This document shows positions 41,837 to 49,269 of a stretch of DNA of 64,000 nt, piece after piece. The notes below the pieces were generated by a model. The model saw only the letters and a list, made by a program, of their open reading frames with translations. It ran no database searches and was not told where the DNA came from. The stretch's first letter is position 1. Each line of letters begins with the position of its first letter. Origin of the DNA: Pollutimonas thiosulfatoxidans (GTDB lineage: Bacteria; Pseudomonadota; Gammaproteobacteria; Burkholderiales; Burkholderiaceae_B); contig NZ_CP022987.1 of the NCBI RefSeq assembly GCF_004022565.1, positions 2,728,001-2,792,000 on the forward strand, read 5' to 3'. The position numbers and the translations under genes are program-made.

Positions 41837-42694
41837 CTAGACCGAATCGGGGCGGAATTGAACTGCGTGGGGTTGAGGAACAAATTCCGGCTCGTGGTCG
41901 GCATACCATTGCGCCACTTCGGAACACTGAGCAAATGTGGTGTCGGGAAACTGCCTTACGTACGCGATGAAGTCACGCAGGAGCTGCATTCGCGACGGTC
42001 GTCCGATAACTTGAGGATGCATAACCAGATTGAAGACGCCCCCCCATTCTCGAATGGCATCGAACTCGTCTTTCCATATCTGGAGTATGTGTTCATTGGT
42101 GAACACGGCTCGAGGGCTTTTGATATGAAACAGGCAGTAAATCGCGTCATCGATCGACCAATGCCAGGGAATCTCTATGACGCCCCGCGTTCCATCGAGT
42201 AAGGTTGTGCGATAGGGCTGGTAGTCGTCCAGCATGGAGCTGTCGTACTGAAAACCCTTCTCTTTCAGAAGCTTGAATACGTTATGGCTGGTTTCACCAG
42301 CGGGAGACCTATAGCCTTTTGGTCGCACACCTACTGCTTGATGCAACGCTTCCAGCCCCTTCTCCAGCGCCTCCAGTTCTCTTCCAGGATCTTTGGGGTC
42401 CACCCATTCGTGCAGATAACCATGATGGCCAACTTCGTGGCCGTCCTTCACTATCATCTGCGTGCGCTCGGCGTGAAACTGCGCAGTCCAGCCCGGCACA
42501 AAAAAGGTGGCTGGCAAATCTTCGTCGCGTAGCAGTTCCAGTATCTTGGGTACGCCCACCTTTGCTCCGTACCCGCCCTGCGAGAGCGTACCCGGACGCT
42601 CCCAGTTTGACGCGTCACGGGACAGCCACAGGGTTTCCGCATCGAAATCGAAGGTAAGTAGCACTACCGCTTTGGCACCATTCATCCATTTCAT
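41837..42694 (-). CDS. Polysaccharide-deacetylase/cyclic-imide-hydrolase-type metalloenzyme
   Basis: The 285-residue NodB-fold protein has the metal-binding patterns of the family: LTFDFDAET (the catalytic D-x-D region) and HEVGHHGYLHEWV (two metal-ligand histidines). MKWMNG is the start (ATG 42692-42694, behind AGGAG). Proteins of this size in catabolic clusters include imidases that open cyclic imides and PuuE-type allantoinases, rather than chitin or peptidoglycan deacetylases. There is no signal peptide, which argues for a cytoplasmic small-molecule hydrolase. It is set between livF and the binding protein, so it belongs to the import pathway. Confidence 0.85.
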   Translation of the reverse strand: MKWMNGAKAVVLLTFDFDAETLWLSRDASNWERPGTLSQGGYGAKVGVPKILELLRDEDLPATFFVPGWTAQFHAERTQMIVKDGHEVGHHGYLHEWVDPKDPGRELEALEKGLEALHQAVGVRPKGYRSPAGETSHNVFKLLKEKGFQYDSSMLDDYQPYRTTLLDGTRGVIEIPWHWSIDDAIYCLFHIKSPRAVFTNEHILQIWKDEFDAIREWGGVFNLVMHPQVIGRPSRMQLLRDFIAYVRQFPDTTFAQCSEVAQWYADHEPEFVPQPHAVQFRPDSV

Positions 42695-42728
42695 TGGCCT
42701 GCTCCTGCATAAATTCAATTAAATAAGG

Positions 42729-43427
42729 CTATGTCGCGACGCCTAGATGGCGTTCGATCAGATCGCCTTGTGTCAACTCTTCGTAAGTGCCCGAGAACAC
42801 GCTCTGACCGATCACCAGGATATGATGGCGACTGGCCAGTTCGGCGCATACCTTCAAGTTTTGCTCGACCAATAGGATCGAGATACCGGAGTTGCTGATC
42901 TCTTTAAAGGTCTGAACCAAGAGCTGAACAATGACAGGTGCCAAACCCTCAGTCGGCTCGTCCAGGAGCAATAGCTTTGGGTGAGTAAGAAGAGCCCGTC
43001 CGATTGACAGCATTTGCTGTTCACCACCGGACAACTTCCCACCGCCGTTTCGCCGCCGCTCTCCAAGACGAGGAAACAGCTCATAGACTTTTGGAACCGT
43101 CCAGGCGGTCGGGCCGGGGCGCGCGGCAATGGTCAGATTCTCGTGTACGGTCAATTGTGAGAAGATTCCTCGATGCTCCGGAACCAAAGCAACGCCCATG
43201 CGATTGATTTCATGCGCAGGAAGGCCAGCCAAGTCCTTGCCTTCAAGGCTTACTCGGCCGGACGTTGGTTCGATCAGGCCCGCTATGCTGCGCAGAGTTG
43301 TTGTTTTGCCAGCCCCGTTTCTACCAAGCAGCGTAACGATCTCGCCTTCACCGATAGTGAAATCCACGCCTTGCAGCACATGGCTTTTGCCGTAATGGGC
43401 GTTCAGGTCTTCTACCGATAAAAGCAT
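42729..43427 (-). CDS. livF: Branched-chain-amino-acid-type ABC transporter ATPase (LivF)
   Basis: The 232-residue ATPase has Walker A LGRNGAGKTTTLRS, signature LSGGEQQMLSIGRA and Walker B KLLLLDEPTEGL. It pairs with LivG. I use the ATG at 43425-43427 (MLLSVEDLNAHYG) because the longer frame runs into the amidase gene and has no family similarity. It is separated from livG by the hydrolase, binding protein and permease genes, so the transporter set is interrupted by the enzyme gene. Confidence 0.92.
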   Translation of the reverse strand: MLLSVEDLNAHYGKSHVLQGVDFTIGEGEIVTLLGRNGAGKTTTLRSIAGLIEPTSGRVSLEGKDLAGLPAHEINRMGVALVPEHRGIFSQLTVHENLTIAARPGPTAWTVPKVYELFPRLGERRRNGGGKLSGGEQQMLSIGRALLTHPKLLLLDEPTEGLAPVIVQLLVQTFKEISNSGISILLVEQNLKVCAELASRHHILVIGQSVFSGTYEELTQGDLIERHLGVAT

Positions 43428-43446
43428 GTCAAGTGCCTTTGCAAGA

Positions 43447-44838
43447 TCAATGGACAGATACCGGGGTGACGTTATCGCGCAACCATGCAGCAAGCCGAAC
43501 CAGTCGCTCGTCCGTATGGAGTTGCCCGAGCAACTGAATACCAACCGGCATACCATTTACCGCCAATAGCGGTTGAGTAACGGTTGGAGCCCACAACGCT
43601 GAGGAAGGAGCGTTCATTATGGGTGACCCAGTCGTGTGGTCTATGCCCGGGTCGCTGCCAGTAGCGTCCCCCATCTTGGGTGCCGGACCGAGTGACGACA
43701 GGCTGATCAGGGCGTCGCCCAACCCCGCCAACGCAGCATGGCGACGTTGCATATTATCTCGTTGTCCAAGCAGTGCCCTATAGTCATTTACAGTCATTTT
43801 CCGGGACAACTCGAGGCGGCCGGTGAGGCTGTCGCTTAGATCGTTCGGATGCCGCTCAACCAGGTTCTCGAGCACCCAGCGCAATTCGTATCCACATATA
43901 TCGCGACACAAGGCCATACAGTCGGCTACGCTCTCCTCGAAGGCCCGGATCAGGGGGTTGTCGTCGCCCCACAGAACCTGCACGCCGCTGGCCCGGATGG
44001 CGTCGACGAGTTTTTCGAAGCCGGTTCTAGCAAGCGGATCTACCCGGGACCACGCCTCTCCCTGCATAACGATCAGGCGCGTCGGGCGTTCCGCCCGTGG
44101 ATTGATTGCGGTACCAAACAGGCCGGGATGCCCTGGATCTCCACCAGCGCGCATGGCCACCTCTATGGCAACCTGCCACATATCCTCAAGACTGCCAGCA
44201 TGCACGCCATGATGGCTCTGGCTATAGCCCTGTCTTTCCCCGCGATTAATGGCACCATAGGTCGGCTTGAGCGCATAGTTGGCGCAATAGCCCGCAGGCC
44301 GGATTATGGACCCTATGACTTGAGTTCCGATCGCGGCGGGCACCATGCCGGCGCCTACTGCCGCAGCGGAGCCACTAGAGGAACCGCCAGGTGTGCGGCT
44401 GGAGTCGTAGGGGTTGGTTGTCGGGCCGGGATGAGACATGCCCATCTCAGTCGTTACGGTTTTGCCGAGCACAACGGCTCCCGCGCTACGCAATGCCTGC
44501 ACGACTGACGAATCAGTATAGGTATGATTGTTCTCGTACAAAGGGCTGCCCATTTTTGTAGGCATATCCTTCGTATGGATCAGGTCTTTGATGCCTAACG
44601 GCATTCCATCAATAGCGGAGAGCGGCTTGCCGGCCTTGTATCGCTGGGTCGCCTCATTGGCAGCCTGCCGGGCACCCTCTTCGTTCAAGGTTACCCAGGC
44701 TTTTACAGTGGGCTCCTTTTCGGCAATGGTTTCAAGGCAGCGCTCCAGATAATCCCTGGGGGTATCCGAACCAGACAAAAAGGCCGGTATGGCATCAAAG
44801 TAGGTGATAGCCAGCGGCTGCTCGGGGTTGTATTTCAT
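43447..44838 (-). CDS. Amidase (AS family)
   Basis: The 463-residue enzyme has the amidase-signature core: GIKDLIHT with the catalytic Lys, and the Gly/Ser-rich SRTPGGSSSGSAAAVGAG with the Ser-cisSer-Lys nucleophile region. Length fits small-molecule amidases. Next to an imidase-type hydrolase it could cleave the half-amide that such an enzyme would form. Its start lies 31 nt after the dioxygenase gene. No signal peptide. The exact amide is unknown. Confidence 0.92.
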   Translation of the reverse strand: MKYNPEQPLAITYFDAIPAFLSGSDTPRDYLERCLETIAEKEPTVKAWVTLNEEGARQAANEATQRYKAGKPLSAIDGMPLGIKDLIHTKDMPTKMGSPLYENNHTYTDSSVVQALRSAGAVVLGKTVTTEMGMSHPGPTTNPYDSSRTPGGSSSGSAAAVGAGMVPAAIGTQVIGSIIRPAGYCANYALKPTYGAINRGERQGYSQSHHGVHAGSLEDMWQVAIEVAMRAGGDPGHPGLFGTAINPRAERPTRLIVMQGEAWSRVDPLARTGFEKLVDAIRASGVQVLWGDDNPLIRAFEESVADCMALCRDICGYELRWVLENLVERHPNDLSDSLTGRLELSRKMTVNDYRALLGQRDNMQRRHAALAGLGDALISLSSLGPAPKMGDATGSDPGIDHTTGSPIMNAPSSALWAPTVTQPLLAVNGMPVGIQLLGQLHTDERLVRLAAWLRDNVTPVSVH

Positions 44839-44869
44839 GCTTGTTTCATCTGATGTAGGTTAGATCGCC

Positions 44870-45685
44870 TTAGACGCCGCCAAACTCGACAAGCGGGACT
44901 CGGCGTATGGTGCGCTTTTGTGACGGGTCGAAGTCCATGCGGGCATGTTGCAAAGCACGGTTATCCCAAATCAGCAGATCGCCCGGGCGCCACTTATGGC
45001 AGTACGTCAGATCTTCGTTGTCGACGTATGAGGCAAGCTCTTCCAGAAGGTCGTCTCCTTCCTGCCTTGGAAGCCCCATGATCTTGGCTGTTGATATCTT
45101 GTTGACCAGGAGGATTTCTTTGCCCGTTTCCGGGTGCCGCCATACGATCGGATGCTCATGCCTGGGCGCGTCGGCACTGGTATTTTCTTCCAGCATTCTG
45201 TTTCCGTAATCACCGGCATAGTCGTACAAGTGCAGCCCTGTCCGCCCTTCGATGCGTTGCCGAAGTTCAGCTGGCATGCGCTTGAGGGCCTCGGCGGCAT
45301 CAGCGAACTTGGTCTCACCACCCGATTCCGGGACTTCGATTGCGTACAGGCAGATGGCCTTCAAAGGATCGGCGTAGAAGCAATGGTCGGCATGAAAGAA
45401 CAGTTCGCCGTTGCTCAGGATGCCATCAGGCCGGCTGTTGGAGATATGCGCATAGCCGCCTTCTGCCTTCGCCATATAGTCGCGACGCGAAGGATCGCCA
45501 AACATTTCGGCGAACCGCACCTGCTCTTCCCCATCAAGCTCCTGGTTGCGAAACAGCAAAACGCGATGCTGGAGGAAGAGCTCATAAAGAACATCTTTGC
45601 CTCGATCGTTCATGTAGTCCTGGACTCGACCCAGCACCTCGACGCCTACAAATTCAGATAACGCTACCGTTTTTGGTGTGTCCAT
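44870..45685 (-). CDS. TauD/TfdA-family 2-oxoglutarate-dependent dioxygenase
   Basis: The 271-residue Fe(II)/2-oxoglutarate dioxygenase has the HxD pair in FFHADHCF, and the distal histidine plus 2-oxoglutarate-binding arginine in NRALQHARMDFDPSQKRTIRR. It starts at ATG 45683-45685 seven bases after AGGGG. It is first in the operon that includes the amidase and importer, so it probably hydroxylates the imported compound or a product of it. Taurine itself is not implied. Confidence 0.9.
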   Translation of the reverse strand: MDTPKTVALSEFVGVEVLGRVQDYMNDRGKDVLYELFLQHRVLLFRNQELDGEEQVRFAEMFGDPSRRDYMAKAEGGYAHISNSRPDGILSNGELFFHADHCFYADPLKAICLYAIEVPESGGETKFADAAEALKRMPAELRQRIEGRTGLHLYDYAGDYGNRMLEENTSADAPRHEHPIVWRHPETGKEILLVNKISTAKIMGLPRQEGDDLLEELASYVDNEDLTYCHKWRPGDLLIWDNRALQHARMDFDPSQKRTIRRVPLVEFGGV

Positions 45686-45782
45686 CAGAAAACCCCTGAA
45701 ATGAATTCTTCCCGGGACGCGGCCCGGACAAAGCCTCAAACTGCCTGCCTATGCTTTTTATCGATTCAACCGTATTGCCTAT

Positions 45783-45798
45783 CAAATCGAACGATTGA
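45783..45798. promoter_or_regulatory. Candidate IclR operator, site 1
   Basis: CAAATCGAACGATTGA is a near-palindrome (AATCG-AA-CGATT core). It matches site 2 at 13 of 16 positions. It lies between the dioxygenase and IclR genes, which diverge. Confidence 0.6.
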
Positions 45799-45915
45799 AT
45801 TTTGCACTTCGCCCAAGGCCAGCACAATTATGGTTAACCCCAGCATGGAAGGCGATCGCAGCGCTCCACTGGGGCAAAATCCGGGTGCTACGCCGCGACA
45901 ATTCGTATTGATACA

Positions 45916-45931
45916 CAAATCGATCGATTTG
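45916..45931. promoter_or_regulatory. Candidate IclR operator, site 2 (perfect palindrome)
   Basis: CAAATCGATCGATTTG is a perfect 16-base palindrome. It overlaps the putative -35 (TTGGAA, 45929-45934) of the iclR-direction promoter, so binding would be expected to repress iclR. Confidence 0.65.
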
Positions 45932-45958
45932 GAAAATTCACTTATGCACGTCTATAAT
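45929..45958 (+). promoter_or_regulatory. Putative promoter of the iclR-type gene
   Basis: TTGGAA (45929-45934) and a perfect TATAAT (45953-45958) are 18 bases apart, and the TATAAT ends about 34 bases before the GTG start at 45993. The -35 lies within the 16-base palindrome. Confidence 0.6.
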
Positions 45959-45992
45959 GGGCACGTTGCTTAGCATTTTCCGAGGGGAAGAG

Positions 45993-46850
45993 GTGCAGAA
46001 ACACATAGACGAAACATTGACCACGGAATCGACTACAGGCTCCGCACCCGCAGCGCCCGAGACCTTAAACAGCGCAGCCCCGCGAAGCGCTCAGGTTGAC
46101 GACCGAGTATTCATGAAGTCGGTGGAGCGCACTTTCCTGGTACTGGAGGCTTTCGGGAAAGCCCAGCACCCCCTGACTCTTGCAGAAATCGCGCAGCTGG
46201 TCGGAATCGATAAAAGCGGCGCCCAGCGTATTTGCTACACACTGCAGGCCTTAGGCTATCTTGAGCGCGCGCACAATGGTCGCGGGCTGGTGCCCGGAAA
46301 GAAAATCCTCGAGCGCTCATTCGACTACCTTCGCTATAACCCCTTGATCGAACGCGCCGCGCCCATACTGGTCAACTTGCGCAGAGACTTACAAGAGCGA
46401 GTCGACCTCAGTCTTTTTGATGACCTGACGGTCATCTATGCATACCGCTTGCTCAGCAAGCGGGATTTCTTCTACGCGAACCTGGCCGGAAGGCGCGTAC
46501 CAACCTTCCTATCGTCTGGCGGCCGCGCCATCATGGCCCACCTGCCCGATGACGAAGTAAACAGTATCCTGGCGCGCTCCGATCTTCAGCCACGAACCGT
46601 CAAGTCGACAACAGACGTGAAGGAGCTTTGGCAGTGTATTAAGCAAGCCAGGCAAGACGGTTATGCCGTTGCCGTAGAGCAGTGGCTGCTTGGCGAGATC
46701 GCTATTGCCTCCGCCATACTCGATTCCAAAGGCAGGCCAATCGCTGCAATCCACGTCTCCGCGTCGTTGGCAGAATGGACGCCGGAGGCGTTCTGCCATC
46801 GCATTGGTCCTCGGGTCATAGAGGCCACGCGCGCGCTTAGCGGCGCCTGA
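45993..46850 (+). CDS. IclR-family transcriptional regulator
   Basis: The 285-residue protein has an N-terminal IclR HTH (about 35-100; KSVERTFLVLEAFG, LTLAEIAQLVGIDKSGAQRI) and a C-terminal effector domain (about 110-280). I start at the GTG at 45993, five bases after GAGGGG. It diverges from the dioxygenase/amidase/importer operon and is followed by an old yellow enzyme gene, so it probably controls both. It has an N-terminal extension rich in Thr/Ala/Ser before the HTH. Confidence 0.92.
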   Translation: MQKHIDETLTTESTTGSAPAAPETLNSAAPRSAQVDDRVFMKSVERTFLVLEAFGKAQHPLTLAEIAQLVGIDKSGAQRICYTLQALGYLERAHNGRGLVPGKKILERSFDYLRYNPLIERAAPILVNLRRDLQERVDLSLFDDLTVIYAYRLLSKRDFFYANLAGRRVPTFLSSGGRAIMAHLPDDEVNSILARSDLQPRTVKSTTDVKELWQCIKQARQDGYAVAVEQWLLGEIAIASAILDSKGRPIAAIHVSASLAEWTPEAFCHRIGPRVIEATRALSGA

Positions 46851-46891
46851 CAGTCTGGACTTTTGTACCTTCATTTTCCACCTTCCTTTGG

Positions 46892-47995
46892 ATGCCCGCC
46901 TTGAGTGTTCTCTTCAGCCCAATAAAACTAGGGCAAAAAGTATTCAGCAACCGCATCGTCATAGCACCGATGGCGCAATACAGTGCCGACAGCGGCAGCG
47001 CTACCCCGTGGCACGCCATGCACTTAGGCATGCTGGCCACCTCGGGCGCGGGGCTCCTCATGATAGAAGGCACTTGTGTCGAACCAGTCGGGCGTGTCAC
47101 GCACGGCTGTCTGGGCTTATACAACGATGACAACGAAGCGAAGCTGGGCCAAGTCGTGAGATCAATTCGAAGTTACAGCGACACGCCACTGGGCATCCAG
47201 CTGATGCATTCGGGCAGAAAAGGCTCTGCCACCGTGGACTCCCAGGGGGGGGTGCCGCTCTCGCCGCACGAGTCTCCGTGGCAAACCGTGGCCCCCAGTG
47301 GGCTCCCCTTCCGGGACGGTTGGCAAACGCCCCGTACGGCAGAGGGCGCGGATCTGGCTCGCATCAAGGATGCATTCGTCGACAATGCCATACGCGCCGT
47401 TCGCATCGGCATCGACGTGCTGGAACTTCATGCCGCTCATGGGTACTTGCTCCATCAGTTTCTGTCGCCGCTTTCGAACCAACGTAGCGACCACTATGGC
47501 GGCAGCCTCGCAAACCGCATGCGATTTCCGCTGGAAGTATTTGATGCGGTCAAGGCAGCCTGCCCCAATACGGTGTTAGGTGTGCGCCTCACTGGCTCGG
47601 ATTGGATGCCGGGCGGAATCGAGATCGAAGAGACTGTCGCTTTCACGAAGGAACTGGAAGCGCGGCAATGCGATTACATTGACGTGACCAGCGGAGGCCT
47701 GGACCCCACTGCAACGATCATCGTCAAGCCTGGCTACCAAGTAGAGTTTGCGGAACAGGTTCGCAAATGCACTAATGTTCCTGTACGCGCGGTCGGAATG
47801 ATTCATTCCGCAAACCAGGCGGAGGCGATCATCAAGGAGGGCAAAGCCGATATGATCGCCATCGCACGCGCAATGCTCGCCAATCCGCGCTGGCCATGGC
47901 TTGCGGCCCGACAGCTCGGTGTGACGCTCGATTATCCTGCTCCGTATCAGCGCGCCGCTCCAAGCAAATGGAGGGGCTGGGAGCTCTCGTCCTAG
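46892..47995 (+). CDS. Old yellow enzyme-family NADH:flavin oxidoreductase
   Basis: The 367-residue TIM-barrel flavoprotein has the OYE hallmarks: KVFSNRIVIAPMAQYS at the start, ELHAAHGYLLHQFLSPLSNQRSDHYGG in the middle with the active-site HGYL region, and a C-terminal FMN loop (DMIAIARAMLANPRWPW). It reduces alpha,beta-unsaturated carbonyls, which would suit an unsaturated imide, amide or acid. It follows the IclR gene by 41 bases. A G8 tract (47245-47252) lies in-frame in QGGVP. Confidence 0.92.
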   Translation: MPALSVLFSPIKLGQKVFSNRIVIAPMAQYSADSGSATPWHAMHLGMLATSGAGLLMIEGTCVEPVGRVTHGCLGLYNDDNEAKLGQVVRSIRSYSDTPLGIQLMHSGRKGSATVDSQGGVPLSPHESPWQTVAPSGLPFRDGWQTPRTAEGADLARIKDAFVDNAIRAVRIGIDVLELHAAHGYLLHQFLSPLSNQRSDHYGGSLANRMRFPLEVFDAVKAACPNTVLGVRLTGSDWMPGGIEIEETVAFTKELEARQCDYIDVTSGGLDPTATIIVKPGYQVEFAEQVRKCTNVPVRAVGMIHSANQAEAIIKEGKADMIAIARAMLANPRWPWLAARQLGVTLDYPAPYQRAAPSKWRGWELSS

Positions 47996-48031
47996 CACCT
48001 TGGCCGCTGATATGAACAGGCTGAGCCCGCC

Positions 48032-49258
48032 TTAAACCCTTTCGAAAATCCCCGCCGCCCCCATGCCGGTGCCCACGCACATGGTCAACATGCCGTAGTC
48101 CAGCTTGCGGCGACGTATGCCGTGGATGACAGTGGCGGCACGTATGGCACCGGTGGCACCCAGCGGGTGACCCAAGGCGATGGCGCCACCCAGGGGGTTG
48201 GTCAGCTCGGGATCCAGGCCCAGATCGCGTGTGACGGCCAGCGCCTGTGCGGCGAAAGCCTCGTTAAGTTCTATCCAGCCGATCTGGTCCAGTCTAAGGC
48301 CGGCCAACTTCAGCGCATGCGGTATGGCCTCCTTGGGGCCGATACCCATGATCTCGGGCGGCACGCCCTTTACAGCGAAGGACACGAAGCGGGCCAGCGG
48401 CGTCAGCTTATGTGTCTTGAGCGCGCGTTCGGACACCACCAGCAAGGCGCCGGCGCCATCCGAGGTTTGCGAACTATTGCCGGCTGTCACGCTGCCGCGG
48501 GCTGCAAACACCGGACGCAGTCGGGCCAGTGCTTCCAGGCTGGTATCGGGCCGGGGGCCTTCGTCTTGCGTGACCATCATGCGCTGCACGATGAAGTCGT
48601 CGTCCTGCCTGCTGCTGCCGGCGCGTTTGCCGGCCGACAGATTAGGCAGACGCCGCACCACCTCGATAGGCAGGATTTCGTCGTTGAACTCGCCGGCCTG
48701 CTGCGCTGCGATGGCGCGTTGATGCGAGCGCAGCGCCATGGCATCCTGGTCTTCGCGCGACACCTTCCATTGCTTGGCGACCTGCTCTGCCGTCAGTCCC
48801 ATGCCGAAGGCTATGCCCAGGTTCTCGTCGTGCGCGAAAATTTCCGGGCTGAACGAGGTGTTGACACCCATGGTGGGTACCTGGCTCATGGATTCGGTCC
48901 CGGCAGCAATGATGACATCGGCCTCGCCCACGCGTATGCGGTCTGCCGCCATGGCGATGGCAGTCAGGCCGGAAGCGCAGAAGCGATTGACGGTAACGCC
49001 CGCCACGGACGAGGGCAGGCCGGATAACAAGGCGCCGATGCGCGCCACATTCAGGCCTTGCGGCCCTTCGGGGATGGCGCAGCCCACGATGGCGTCTTCG
49101 ACGGCGGCCGGGTCCAGGTTGGGCACCTGCGCCAGCAAGCCGTTAATGACGGTGGCCAGAAGTTCGTCCGGACGCGTGTGCATGAAGACGCCGCGCGGCG
49201 CCTTGCCGATGGGGCTACGGGTTGCCGCGACAATATAAGCTTGTTGTATGGATGGCAT
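48032..49258 (-). CDS. fadA: Acetyl-CoA acyltransferase (thiolase, FadA-like)
   Basis: The 408-residue thiolase cleaves 3-ketoacyl-CoA, the last step of beta-oxidation. The nucleophile Cys is in NRFCASGLTAIAM, and the second active-site block is NPLGGAIALGHPLGATGA with the catalytic His. The CVGTGMGAAGIFE block holds the base Cys. It follows the multifunctional dehydrogenase/hydratase gene by 11 nt, forming a fadBA-type pair. Chain length preference is not readable. Confidence 0.94.
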   Translation of the reverse strand: MPSIQQAYIVAATRSPIGKAPRGVFMHTRPDELLATVINGLLAQVPNLDPAAVEDAIVGCAIPEGPQGLNVARIGALLSGLPSSVAGVTVNRFCASGLTAIAMAADRIRVGEADVIIAAGTESMSQVPTMGVNTSFSPEIFAHDENLGIAFGMGLTAEQVAKQWKVSREDQDAMALRSHQRAIAAQQAGEFNDEILPIEVVRRLPNLSAGKRAGSSRQDDDFIVQRMMVTQDEGPRPDTSLEALARLRPVFAARGSVTAGNSSQTSDGAGALLVVSERALKTHKLTPLARFVSFAVKGVPPEIMGIGPKEAIPHALKLAGLRLDQIGWIELNEAFAAQALAVTRDLGLDPELTNPLGGAIALGHPLGATGAIRAATVIHGIRRRKLDYGMLTMCVGTGMGAAGIFERV

Positions 49259-49269
49259 TTTCGGTCCTT

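Noticed and set aside
45783..45931. Insertion-sequence ends
   Set aside because: Short palindromes in a regulatory gap with no transposase; fit an operator better.
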